Assembly: GCA_004124475.1 (NCBI GenBank)
Contig: SCKK01000036.1
Coordinates: 1-37,227 of the forward strand
Length of the DNA stretch: 37,227 bases
Source of the DNA: Fidelibacterota bacterium
GTDB taxonomy: Bacteria > Fidelibacterota > Marinisomatia > Marinisomatales > SCKK01
Direction: 5' to 3'
Shown here: in pieces, positions 1 to 6,833 of the stretch
How the letters are laid out: each line of letters opens with the position of its first letter
Position numbering within the stretch: position 1 is the first letter of the stretch
Program-made: the position numbers and the translations under genes
Notes under the pieces: model-generated
Told to the model about the DNA's origin: nothing
Databases searched by the model: none
Seen by the model: only the letters and a program-made list of their open reading frames with translations

Positions 1-46
1 AAATGTCCTTTAAAGTCTTTTGGTGCCTTTTACCCAGTTTCACCAT
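1..46 (-). CDS. Partial ORF at window edge, possibly HicA-family toxin N-terminus
   Basis: On the minus strand an ATG at 46 opens a frame running off the left edge, giving MVKLGKRHQKTLKDI. It lies in the sixth cassette, about 80 bp after the cassette boundary at 126/127, where a cassette gene would be expected to begin. The KRHQKTL string resembles the start of many HicA-type toxins (KHxKTLxxIF), and toxin-antitoxin genes are common integron cargo. Only 15 residues are visible and there is no good Shine-Dalgarno sequence, so the identification is a guess. Confidence 0.3.
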   Translation of the reverse strand, partial: MVKLGKRHQKTLKDI

Positions 47-120
47 AGTATCAAGTTACAGTATCATATATTATACTGTAAAGAATTAATTTTAACTCAA
101 CTTTACTAAAACTGAAAACC

Positions 121-279
121 ATATAACAGGGTAGCTGAGGTGCGTGAAAATTATCACCACCCTGCCCGCCGTAGGCACGAAGGCGGGTCAACTTTTCCTT
201 TCCAATTTTATATCTGTAGAAATCCAAAACTTGAAATTCACGCCAAAGCTTTTCACGACAGCTCAAGCGAGGGTTATGT
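121..279 (-). other. attC site 5 (159 bp) of the integron array
   Basis: The site ends the large T9SS-cargo cassette. Read on the minus strand, the R'' box is ACATAAC (279-273) and the R' box is GTTATAT (127-121). Inner arms pair: GTGAAAA at 145-151 faces TTTTCAC at 250-256, and GTAGCTGAG faces CAGCTCAAGC. A second hairpin, CCCGCC...GGCGGG (about 165-187), is nested in one arm. Length and sequence closely match the attC at 3188-3346. Confidence 0.88.
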
Positions 280-292
280 GGCGACCGTCTTC

Positions 293-3103
293 CTATCTCA
301 TAAGTAGCATCTTTTTCGTTTGCATAAAATTACCAGCCTTTAACCGATACAGATAAAGTCCACTCGAAACCTGAATACCTGTATCATTTCTGCCATTCCA
401 TTGAACATAATGAAAACCAGCGTTTTGATATATTGTGACTAACGTACGAATTTTTTGACCAAGTGTGTTATAGATGACAAACTCAACACTGGATGCAAGT
501 GGCAGTTGATAATGAATCCGTGTTATTGAATTGAATGGGTTAGGGTAGTTCTGGTTTAAGGAATATAACTGTGGTACGTTTGACACAATAAGTGAATCTT
601 CTTCAATACTTGTTGTAATATAACTCCCTCTAAAGACACCCCCGCCTCGCACCGCGGCGTAAATTAGTCCTCCTGTGGCATCGAAAGCTAAATCTCCCAC
701 ATCCAAAGCAGTAAGACCTTGGTTGACTATGCTCCAATTTTCGCCACCGTCATTGCTTAGAAAGACCCCGGCCTGTTCCGTTCCGACACAAATTATGTTT
801 GAATTAGATGGATGAAAAGCAATGGAAGTCACTTCTAAACCAACAGGTCCATTATTTATTTTTGACCATAATTCTCCGCCATCGGTGGTTTTAAATAAAC
901 CAATATGAGTCCCGGCATAAACTGTGCTGGTGTTAAAAGGATCAATTGCAAGGGTATGTATGTTGAGGGTTGTAAGTCCCTGGTTTTTCTCTATCCAGGA
1001 ATTTCCACCGTCGGTTGACTTAAAGACACCAATGCCATAGCCCTGATTGTGAAAGATGTCCCACTTGTACGTTCCTAAATAGATTATGTTGGAATTTGAT
1101 GGGTCTATAGCGATGGTATGGACGCTAGAGCTATCAGAAGGGTAGCCGTCATTTATTTCAAACCACGTTGCGCCTGCATCGGTGCTTTTGTATATAGTAC
1201 CAAAGGGGGGAATTTGATGAGAGTTCCATGGCGGCCCGCCAACAGTTCCGGCGTAAACCACATTTGGATTGTTCGGATCAATAGCTAAGCCGTGAAAATG
1301 CACGTCTTGAAAAACCGGCTCATTGAGAATTGTCCAACTGTTTCCCCCATCCGAGCTTTTGAAAAGCCCATCATGATCGGCCAGGTATATAACCCTGGAG
1401 TTAAAGGGATCCATCTTTATGTTCATGACATAATGAAAGTGTTCAGGCAACCACTTCCAATCATCCCCAGCATTGGTGGACTTGAAAAGCCCCCTCATGC
1501 ACCAGGTGCCAGCATAGATAGTGTCCGGATTGGCCGGATCAAAAGTTATTTTCCAGATGTCAAGTTCAACGATGCCGTCGTTTATGGCCGTCCAACTGTT
1601 TCCTCCATCACTGCTTTTGGCCATGCCCTGCTCGTTTCCTGCATAGACACTATTCGGGTCAGTAGGATGGACCGCAATGGCTGGTTCAGGGCCTAAATCA
1701 AAACCAGAGTAATTAGTTAGAAACCAACTATAGCCCCCATCATTGCTTTTGAAAATCTCATCGTTTGTCCCTGCATAGAGTATGTTAGAATCGGATGAAG
1801 CGACTGCAAGCACGATGCGCTTATCAGTAAAGGTAGTGGAAATTTGCGTCCATGTATTACCCCCATCAATACTTTTATGGACGGCGTCATTGGCAGCAAG
1901 GTAGAGGGAGTTGGGATTGGTTGGGTTCATGACCAGCGAACCGTCCTGTAGAGGCAGATTGCTTACCTGTGTCCAGCTAACGCCGCCACTAGTACTCTTA
2001 AAAACGCCTGCTCCTGCTACACCTGCGTATATTATATTCGCGTTCGAAGGATTTATAAGCAACATACGCACGTCGTAGTTGAGACCGATATTACCCACAT
2101 TGCTCCAATTATCGCCCCCATCCACGGTCTTGTAGATGTCGCCTCTATCATCCCCGACGTAAATCAATTCTGGGTTCGATGGGAATATACCTATTGCTTG
2201 AACGCCCGCCGACTCCCCGCTGCCGATGCCCTGGCTCTGGAAGGTGGCTCCTCCATCGGTAGAAATGTTGACCACACCATTGCTGGTGTAAATGATGTCT
2301 GGATTGATTGGATGAATAGCGACAGGGGCGAAAATGTGAGACCCTAGTCTTGCGCCTTTAACCTCCCAACTCAACCCTCCGTTTATGGTGCTGTAAAGAT
2401 TGCTTTTGCGGGTGGCAATATAGATGGTTTGCGGATCCGATGGCGAGATGGAGATAGACCAAAATCCTCCCCCTGGTGGATAACCGGTCTGCATCCAAGT
2501 GATCTCTGAACTGCTGGGGATTGCGAGGCTGACAGTGACATCATCAAAATGGGTATGGCCACGGTTTTCGAAGGAAGAAATACCTCCGAAAAGAATAGGG
2601 TTGTCGGTGTCAGTGTAGTCAATGACAAGCGATCCCTCGACATAGATCCTGATCCTATTTTCGTTTCCATCGATTTTTACCTGATACCATTCATTCATAT
2701 TAAGAGGTACACTTGCCCCTGTGAGATTCTGATAATTTCCATTTATTTCTTTTGACAAACCCAAATAATTGGGTGACACATTAATCGAGTAGAATCCATA
2801 ACCACCTTGTTCAAAATAGGACCTATAAAAGATGCTTGCATCCTGTTCGATGAGTTTAATTTTGGTTTCAAAGATATAATTCCATCCTCCTTCTGTTTCG
2901 ATAGATATACTTCCCAAATTACTAGGGCTTACCCAACTATGTAAGACGTTGTTTCCATTGTCATTCTCGATATTCCAGCTTGGATCTCCACTCCATCCAT
3001 CTAATACGCCATCCTCAAAGTCATCCTGAAAAATAATGGTTTGAGCAAGAGTTAGTGAAGAAAAAAATAGCCAACAAATGATGAAAGGAAAAAGATTTTT
3101 CAT
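293..3103 (-). CDS. Secreted Asp-box (BNR/sortilin-like) propeller protein with T9SS sorting domain, integron cassette 5
   Basis: This is a protein of about 936 aa, taking the start at 3103. An AGAGGT Shine-Dalgarno lies 7 bases upstream, and the first residues, MKNLFPFIICWLFFSSLTLAQ, form a good signal peptide; the longer frame from 3151 lacks this. After the signal comes a concanavalin/LamG-like region (about 30-195). Then follow about 13 Asp-box motifs of the form S-x-D-G-G-x-x-W, typical of sialidase/sortilin-type beta-propellers. The last 90 residues hold LNQNYPNPFNS and end in LKAGNFMQTKKMLLMR, a type IX secretion C-terminal sorting domain. It is therefore probably exported across the outer membrane and either surface-attached or released. 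The ligand or substrate is unknown: Asp-box propellers include glycosidases, but no sialidase arginine triad could be assigned. It fills a 3067-bp cassette bounded by two near-identical attC sites, which is very large for a cassette. Confidence 0.88.
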   Translation of the reverse strand: MKNLFPFIICWLFFSSLTLAQTIIFQDDFEDGVLDGWSGDPSWNIENDNGNNVLHSWVSPSNLGSISIETEGGWNYIFETKIKLIEQDASIFYRSYFEQGGYGFYSINVSPNYLGLSKEINGNYQNLTGASVPLNMNEWYQVKIDGNENRIRIYVEGSLVIDYTDTDNPILFGGISSFENRGHTHFDDVTVSLAIPSSSEITWMQTGYPPGGGFWSISISPSDPQTIYIATRKSNLYSTINGGLSWEVKGARLGSHIFAPVAIHPINPDIIYTSNGVVNISTDGGATFQSQGIGSGESAGVQAIGIFPSNPELIYVGDDRGDIYKTVDGGDNWSNVGNIGLNYDVRMLLINPSNANIIYAGVAGAGVFKSTSGGVSWTQVSNLPLQDGSLVMNPTNPNSLYLAANDAVHKSIDGGNTWTQISTTFTDKRIVLAVASSDSNILYAGTNDEIFKSNDGGYSWFLTNYSGFDLGPEPAIAVHPTDPNSVYAGNEQGMAKSSDGGNSWTAINDGIVELDIWKITFDPANPDTIYAGTWCMRGLFKSTNAGDDWKWLPEHFHYVMNIKMDPFNSRVIYLADHDGLFKSSDGGNSWTILNEPVFQDVHFHGLAIDPNNPNVVYAGTVGGPPWNSHQIPPFGTIYKSTDAGATWFEINDGYPSDSSSVHTIAIDPSNSNIIYLGTYKWDIFHNQGYGIGVFKSTDGGNSWIEKNQGLTTLNIHTLAIDPFNTSTVYAGTHIGLFKTTDGGELWSKINNGPVGLEVTSIAFHPSNSNIICVGTEQAGVFLSNDGGENWSIVNQGLTALDVGDLAFDATGGLIYAAVRGGGVFRGSYITTSIEEDSLIVSNVPQLYSLNQNYPNPFNSITRIHYQLPLASSVEFVIYNTLGQKIRTLVTIYQNAGFHYVQWNGRNDTGIQVSSGLYLYRLKAGNFMQTKKMLLMR

Positions 3104-3187
3104 TGTGAATACCTCTTTTTTATTTTTAGGAGCTCTCAGAGAAAATGTCAATTTTCATTTGTATGCAATTCAGAAGATTGAACAGCC

Positions 3188-3346
3188 ACATAACGAGATA
3201 GCTGAGCTGCATGAAAATCATGACCACCCTGCCCGCCATAGGCACGTAGGCGGGTCAACTTCTCTTTTCCAAATCTACACTTGCAGAACCCAAAAACATG
3301 AAAATCACCGCAAAGCTTTTCACGTCACCTCCAGCGCGGGTTAGCT
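3188..3346 (-). other. attC site 4 (159 bp) of the integron array
   Basis: The site ends the TlpA cassette. On the minus strand R'' is AGCTAAC (3346-3340) and R' is GTTATGT (3194-3188). The outer arms contain AGCTGAG...TGAAAA on one side and TTTTCACG...CACCTCCAGC on the other. A CCCGCC...GGCGGG hairpin lies inside. It has the same length as attC 5 and most of the same sequence. Confidence 0.88.
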
Positions 3347-3363
3347 GGCTCGTAATGAAAATC

Positions 3364-3969
3364 TTATACATTCAATAGCTTGCGAATAAAACTTTCAACA
3401 GAATCTTCATCCCATTTGGCTCCACCAACGTGCTGGTATTCTATCATTCCTTCTTTCGATATAATAAAGGTCGCAGGGATACCCCTTGTCATCAACACTT
3501 TTGGTTTCCATCCTTTCATAATATATATAGGAAGATCATAACCTTTTTCCTTGATGAATTCTTCTACTTTTTCAGGGTTTTCATTAGATATGCAAACTAC
3601 TTCAAGACCTTCATCTTTCAATAATTCATAAAGTCTCTGGATGGATGACATTTCAGCTATGCAAGGGCGACACCAAGTTGCCCAAAAATTGAGAAATACT
3701 ACCTTTCCCTCATATGTAGAAAAATCGATTTCTGCGCCTTCTATTGATTGAATTTTCCAATTAAAGTCTAGTTTTTGTGTTGATGGAAGTGGGGGAGCGG
3801 GTAATGGAATCTCTTTTTTAGGCTGGTTACTTTTTTCTATCGCCATCGTAGATTCTACCGATTGTTTGAAGAGGTGGACTATAACAAATGTGCTGGCAAT
3901 GAGTAACATAATAGTCAAAATAATGCCAGAACTAAGTCCAATAAAGAATTGCTTGTTGAATACTTTCAT
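3364..3969 (-). CDS. Membrane-anchored TlpA/ResA-like thiol-disulfide oxidoreductase, integron cassette 4
   Basis: The protein has 201 aa. Residues 8-32 form a hydrophobic anchor, followed by a proline-rich linker (about 48-64) and a thioredoxin-fold domain. The redox motif is W99-C-R-P-C103 in the context FLNFWATWCRPC, typical of the TlpA/AhpC-TSA redoxin group, and a GIPATF cis-proline loop sits near residue 165. It is expected to act in the periplasm, reducing or rearranging disulfides of exported proteins or haem-binding proteins; the partner is unknown. The start is supported by GAGGG 7 bases upstream. It is the only gene of its cassette, with attC 4 directly downstream. WCRPC differs from the thioredoxin WCGPC, so the redox potential may differ too. 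Confidence 0.9.
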   Translation of the reverse strand: MKVFNKQFFIGLSSGIILTIMLLIASTFVIVHLFKQSVESTMAIEKSNQPKKEIPLPAPPLPSTQKLDFNWKIQSIEGAEIDFSTYEGKVVFLNFWATWCRPCIAEMSSIQRLYELLKDEGLEVVCISNENPEKVEEFIKEKGYDLPIYIMKGWKPKVLMTRGIPATFIISKEGMIEYQHVGGAKWDEDSVESFIRKLLNV

Positions 3970-4033
3970 ATCATTGCCCTCTCAAGTATTGATGAATCAA
4001 AATAATAATCAAGATCATAATATGTAGAGAGAC

Positions 4034-4095
4034 AGCTAACGGATAAGCTGAGATGCCCCGAACACTTTCGGGGTCACCTCCAGCGAGGGTTAGAA
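4034..4095 (-). other. attC site 3 (62 bp) of the integron array
   Basis: This is the shortest attC here and ends the toxin-antitoxin cassette. R'' is TTCTAAC (4095-4089) and R' is GTTAGCT (4040-4034). The stem pairs AGCTGAGATG with CACCTCCAGC imperfectly, and the loop end is CCCCGAA...TTTCGGGG. The R''/L'' half is nearly the same as in attC 4, so the two are related. Confidence 0.85.
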
Positions 4096-4098
4096 TGC

Positions 4099-4392
4099 CT
4101 ACTTGCTTGATACGTTATTGACTGTCTCTAATTCTTGATCAATACGCTCTTTCAAAAATATTTTCATTAAAGATTGATAGGGAACATCCCTTTTATTAGC
4201 GATAGTTCGTAATTCCTCTAACATATATTCAGGTATTCGTAATGAAATAGTTTTGGTAGTCGGTTTTAGTTTTGGAAATATCGCTGATTGACCTTTAGAC
4301 CATTCAATATATTCAGTTGAATCGTGGGTTGACCAAAATTCTCTTTCTTCCTCTTCGGTTTTAAACGTTGGAACGTTTTTCAATTTGTTCAT
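4099..4392 (-). CDS. brnA: BrnA/CopG-type antitoxin of a type II toxin-antitoxin pair, integron cassette 3
   Basis: The protein has 97 aa. The first part contains EEEEREFWSTHDSTEY, the hallmark of the CopG_antitoxin/BrnA family. The second half (about 45-85) is a ribbon-helix-helix region, TKTISLRIPEYMLEELRTIA followed by DVPYQSLMK, which should form a DNA-binding dimer. By family precedent it neutralises the BrnT RNase and represses the operon. The reading frame starts inside the 3' end of the toxin gene (32-bp overlap), and AAAGGAAAG lies upstream of the ATG, so the two are translationally coupled. The toxin-first order is the one usual for brnTA. The gene ends four bases from attC 3. Confidence 0.9.
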   Translation of the reverse strand: MNKLKNVPTFKTEEEEREFWSTHDSTEYIEWSKGQSAIFPKLKPTTKTISLRIPEYMLEELRTIANKRDVPYQSLMKIFLKERIDQELETVNNVSSK

Positions 4393-4678
4393 GATACGCT
4401 TTCCTTTCTTTGCGATTCATATCTCTTGCCGAAATAACACGAATTCTATTATTTCTGATTGTGAATGATATAAATAGAAACCGATTTGAATCTGTTCTTC
4501 CAAGAACATAATACCGCTTTTCTACATTTGAGTGTTTTGGGTCTTCGGAAACCAATATTGGTTGATTGAAAAACACTTCTTCACACTTATTTTTTGAGAC
4601 ACGATGTCTAATCCAGTTTTTGTCTCTGTTTCCTTTGTCCCATTCGAAGCCTTCACAATCACTAATTCTAATCGCCAT
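4361..4678 (-). CDS. brnT: BrnT-family ribonuclease toxin, integron cassette 3
   Basis: The protein has 105 aa, close to the usual BrnT (DUF497) length. Recognisable family blocks are FEWDKGNRDKNWIRHRVS near the N-terminus, a YYVLGRTDSNRFLFISFT strand pair, and IRVISARDMNRKER near the C-terminus. BrnT toxins have a RelE-like fold and cleave RNA, stopping growth when the antitoxin is lost. Here the toxin gene lies 74 bp inside the cassette boundary and overlaps the antitoxin gene by 32 bp. Toxin-antitoxin cassettes are known to stabilise large integron arrays by penalising loss, and this pair could do the same. The Shine-Dalgarno is weak. Confidence 0.9.
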   Translation of the reverse strand: MAIRISDCEGFEWDKGNRDKNWIRHRVSKNKCEEVFFNQPILVSEDPKHSNVEKRYYVLGRTDSNRFLFISFTIRNNRIRVISARDMNRKERKAYHEQIEKRSNV

Positions 4679-4751
4679 AGTCTACCGTATATTACAGAAA
4701 TATACACAAATTTCAAAAAGCTATATAACCAGTTCTAGAAATCTTTAGGCA

Positions 4752-4885
4752 TTCTAACGGAAAAACTCACCGCGCGTGAGACTTTGATTCTCAAAACTTT
4801 TGTTGATCAAATTAACTTTCATTTTTCTCCTAAACTCTAAAATTACGCTTCCAGTTCCTCACGTCCGGTGGAGTGAGTGTTAGGA
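4752..4885 (-). other. attC site 2 (134 bp) of the integron array
   Basis: The site ends the Kunitz-domain cassette. On the minus strand R'' is TCCTAAC (4885-4879) and R' is GTTAGAA (4758-4752). Inner arms pair ACTCAC (from 4765) with GTGAGT (4873-4878). The centre is AT-rich and less well paired. The sequence is not visibly related to the other attC sites. Confidence 0.8.
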
Positions 4886-4897
4886 TGCAGAATTATT

Positions 4898-5569
4898 CTA
4901 CTCATTACAAGCTGTATCGCATTCTTCATATGTTGCAAATGGAACGTAGCCACCACATCCACTCCATTCAAATTCTTTACATTCATGATCATTGAGGTCA
5001 TAATAATATTTAACTATTGAACTATCACATTTGCCATATTCAGGTTCTTGGAAGCAATTTTCAGAGTATTTGAGATAATTAATATATGAAGAATAAGGTG
5101 GATTAAACTTTATAGGTAAATCATGATCATATATTTTTACTAAATGGATTGGATAGATTTGAGCATAACAAGGTTCTCCTAGATAAAAATCAAAAACAAT
5201 ATGGAGTGTATCATTAAAAATAAATACTGATTTAATAGATTCTGAATAATCATCACAACCAGATGTTTCATTCCAAGTGACCCCTACTAGAATTGAATCT
5301 GTAAATTCTAATTGTTGACACGAAACTGTCGAAGGTGCCCGATATTTTCCACAAAAATCTAACCACTCATCATTTGAACTATAATAGAAGTATCCTTGTC
5401 TACCAACACGGAGTGCTTGATATACTGAATTTTGAACTTCGTTAAAATAAACGAAAGTCGTGTCTTGAATTTCATTATTTATTGAATCGGAGTTATCTTT
5501 GCAACAAAAAGAAATAAAACCAAACAAACTTAATATGATCGTTAATAATATAGATTTAAGATTGTTCAT
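4898..5569 (-). CDS. Secreted protein with PrcB-like and C-terminal Kunitz/BPTI-type domain, integron cassette 2
   Basis: The protein has 223 aa from the ATG at 5569. A longer frame from 5680 only translates the attC site and is rejected. The N-terminus (1-22) is a signal peptide ending FISFCCKD, possibly a poor lipobox. Residues about 66-156 resemble the PrcB-type domain (a strand pattern with a conserved Cys pair and closing LPIKF). Residues 172-221 fit a Kunitz domain: Cys at 172, 181, 197, 205, 217 and 221, spacings 8-15-7-11-3 against 8-15-7-12-3 in BPTI, with VKYYYD and EFEWSGCGG in the right places. Kunitz domains bind and block serine proteases and are rare in bacteria. The P1-equivalent residue is Asp182, not Lys or Arg, so a trypsin-like target is unlikely. 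The AGGA six bases before the ATG is part of the recombination core. The function as an inhibitor is inferred. Confidence 0.8.
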   Translation of the reverse strand: MNNLKSILLTIILSLFGFISFCCKDNSDSINNEIQDTTFVYFNEVQNSVYQALRVGRQGYFYYSSNDEWLDFCGKYRAPSTVSCQQLEFTDSILVGVTWNETSGCDDYSESIKSVFIFNDTLHIVFDFYLGEPCYAQIYPIHLVKIYDHDLPIKFNPPYSSYINYLKYSENCFQEPEYGKCDSSIVKYYYDLNDHECKEFEWSGCGGYVPFATYEECDTACNE

Positions 5570-5575
5570 ATTGAA

Positions 5576-5663
5576 TCCTAACGTCGCAAATAACCGGATG
5601 CCAAGAGATGCAGAGCGAAGCGGCGCAGCTTTTGGCAGTCCGAGTTGATTTGCCTTGTTGGGC
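5576..5663 (-). other. attC site 1 (88 bp) of the integron array
   Basis: This is the most textbook-like site. R'' is GCCCAAC (5663-5657) and R' is GTTAGGA (5582-5576). Inner boxes pair GCAAAT (5586-5591) with ATTTGC (5648-5653). The next arm pairs CGGATGCCAA with TTGGCAGTCCG, with one extrahelical region. It ends the Abi_alpha-like cassette and sets the left boundary of cassette 1. Confidence 0.92.
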
Positions 5664-5676
5664 GTAGGGATAAAAC

Positions 5677-6651
5677 TCACGCGTGAATCCTGTTCAATTC
5701 CTCAATGATCATGTCCACTATCTGGATTCTGAGATCGGTTCCGAGCGGTCGTTCACTATGCTTTGTGATTTGGTCCCCTTTCCAGATATACTTACGAAAA
5801 CCACTCCAAACAGCAGCTCGAACATCATTATCTGTCATATACCCATAAACTTCTTTCATAGCATCAAACAGAGTGTCCAGTGGTTTGCCATTGGGATCTC
5901 GAGCAACTTCTTCGATTTTATCCATACAAATAGCCCTGATTTTTTTCTTGTGCTGCTCGGTAAAAGGAATCCTGCATTTCTTGATCAGAGCCTGCCCCAA
6001 ATATGTTAATGAGGATTCTTCATAGCTTCTTTCTATCCCTACATTTTGTGTGTCAAAAGTATCATTTTCCTGACCAAGTTTTACATGAATCAAGTTTAGC
6101 CTCATAAGACTATCAAAAAGAACATGTAATTGATCATCAGCTATACTCAGGGCTAACTTCAAAGTGTGTGCTGACTGGTAGCTTGGCAACTGCCTCGAAT
6201 AGAGTCGAGCAGGGTAATCCCGCTCTTCATACATCACCTCCAAACACATTGCTTGAATGGGTGTTAGCTGACGAAGTAATTCAACATAAGTAACATAGTC
6301 GGTGGTACTCTCTCCTTGATTGGCCGCATTCGCTAGCAAAGCCGCCCATCTTGTTTGCATATCTTCATTTTCTTCCCAAGAACAGTTGTCAAGAAGGTTA
6401 GCTATGAATTTGAGAGGTACTTCTTGTGGTTTGCATCCAAAAAATCCATGGAATTTTTTTGCCTTCTTCAGAATTTTCAGCTGCGTCTTAAATCGGAAGT
6501 ACCTTACATGATCAGCGAGCAAGCCCCCCAATTCCTTTGCTGGCTGTCTTGTAATATCAGCTAAAAATCCAAAAACATTAGCTGCTGTCTCTTGACCAAA
6601 GGCTTTTGCTGCCTCCTTCTGAATTTCTTGGAATGGCACAATGTCGTTCAT
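5677..6651 (-). CDS. Abi_alpha (DUF4393)-like protein, first integron cassette, possible phage-defence gene
   Basis: The protein has 324 aa and no signal peptide, so it is probably cytoplasmic. The first 110 residues carry the pattern of the Abi_alpha/DUF4393 family: KELGGLLADHVRYFRFK (39-55), a K-rich helix LKILKKAKKF, then VPLKFIANLLDNCSWEEN (78-95) and MQTRWAALLANAAN. A helical middle region follows. Residues from about 230 to the end (IPFTEQHKKKIRAICMDKI, then RAAVWSGFRKYIWKGDQ) were not recognised. Some members of this family are linked to abortive infection, but the mechanism is not settled, so a defence role is inference. As the attI-proximal cassette it should be the most strongly expressed if a cassette promoter lies upstream. 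The ATG follows the attI core by 21 bases and the Shine-Dalgarno is weak (AGAAAAG). Confidence 0.75.
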   Translation of the reverse strand: MNDIVPFQEIQKEAAKAFGQETAANVFGFLADITRQPAKELGGLLADHVRYFRFKTQLKILKKAKKFHGFFGCKPQEVPLKFIANLLDNCSWEENEDMQTRWAALLANAANQGESTTDYVTYVELLRQLTPIQAMCLEVMYEERDYPARLYSRQLPSYQSAHTLKLALSIADDQLHVLFDSLMRLNLIHVKLGQENDTFDTQNVGIERSYEESSLTYLGQALIKKCRIPFTEQHKKKIRAICMDKIEEVARDPNGKPLDTLFDAMKEVYGYMTDNDVRAAVWSGFRKYIWKGDQITKHSERPLGTDLRIQIVDMIIEELNRIHA

Positions 6652-6672
6652 TTGATATCTTTTCTTTCTTAC

Positions 6673-6740
6673 GCCTAACTAATATTTATATAGAATTTTT
6701 AGTGGACTCATTATATTGATATTCTCCCTATTTCTGAATG
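6673..6740 (-). other. attI: primary integron recombination site (core 6673-6679)
   Basis: On the minus strand the core GTTAGGC (6679-6673) matches the G^TTRRRY consensus. It lies between intI and the first cassette gene, where attI belongs. Unlike the attC sites, the flanking sequence to about 6740 has no long palindrome, as expected for attI. The outer limit is arbitrary. The core differs by one transition from the complement of the R'' box of cassette 1 (GCCCAAC). Confidence 0.75.
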
Positions 6741-6763
6741 TGATATAATCAGTTACTAGTTAT

Positions 6764-6793
6764 AATATAATATCATTAAGGTGGTTAAAGCAA
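6764..6793 (-). promoter_or_regulatory. Candidate cassette promoter (Pc) reading into the array
   Basis: Reading leftward on the minus strand, TTGCTT (6793-6788) is followed after 18 bases by TATATT (6769-6764), a plausible sigma70-type pair. It sits between intI and attI and points into cassette 1. The region is AT-rich and other pairs can be drawn, so this is a suggestion from position and sequence only. Confidence 0.3.
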
Positions 6794-6833
6794 TTTGCTT
6801 TTCTCGTTTGCATATAGTATTATTCTAAATACC

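Noticed and set aside
144-356. Plus-strand ORF across attC 5 and similar frames over 3078-3344
   Set aside because: They lie on attC repeats and the ends of the opposite-strand genes, with no family-like residues or Shine-Dalgarno.
1292-1696. Plus-strand ORF of 134 codons inside the Asp-box gene
   Set aside because: It is the shadow of a repetitive coding sequence; the minus-strand frame has clear domains.
121-3346. The two 159-bp repeats as ends of a composite transposon around the Asp-box gene
   Set aside because: They are direct attC palindromes with integron core sites and different cassette-specific core hexamers; no transposase is present between them.
5570-5680. N-terminal extension of the Kunitz-domain gene beginning at 5680
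   Set aside because: The extra 37 codons translate the attC palindrome exactly; the signal peptide starts at the ATG at 5569.
6680-6833. LexA/SOS box controlling intI
   Set aside because: No recognisable CTG-N10-CAG operator was found; the LexA motif of this lineage is unknown to me.
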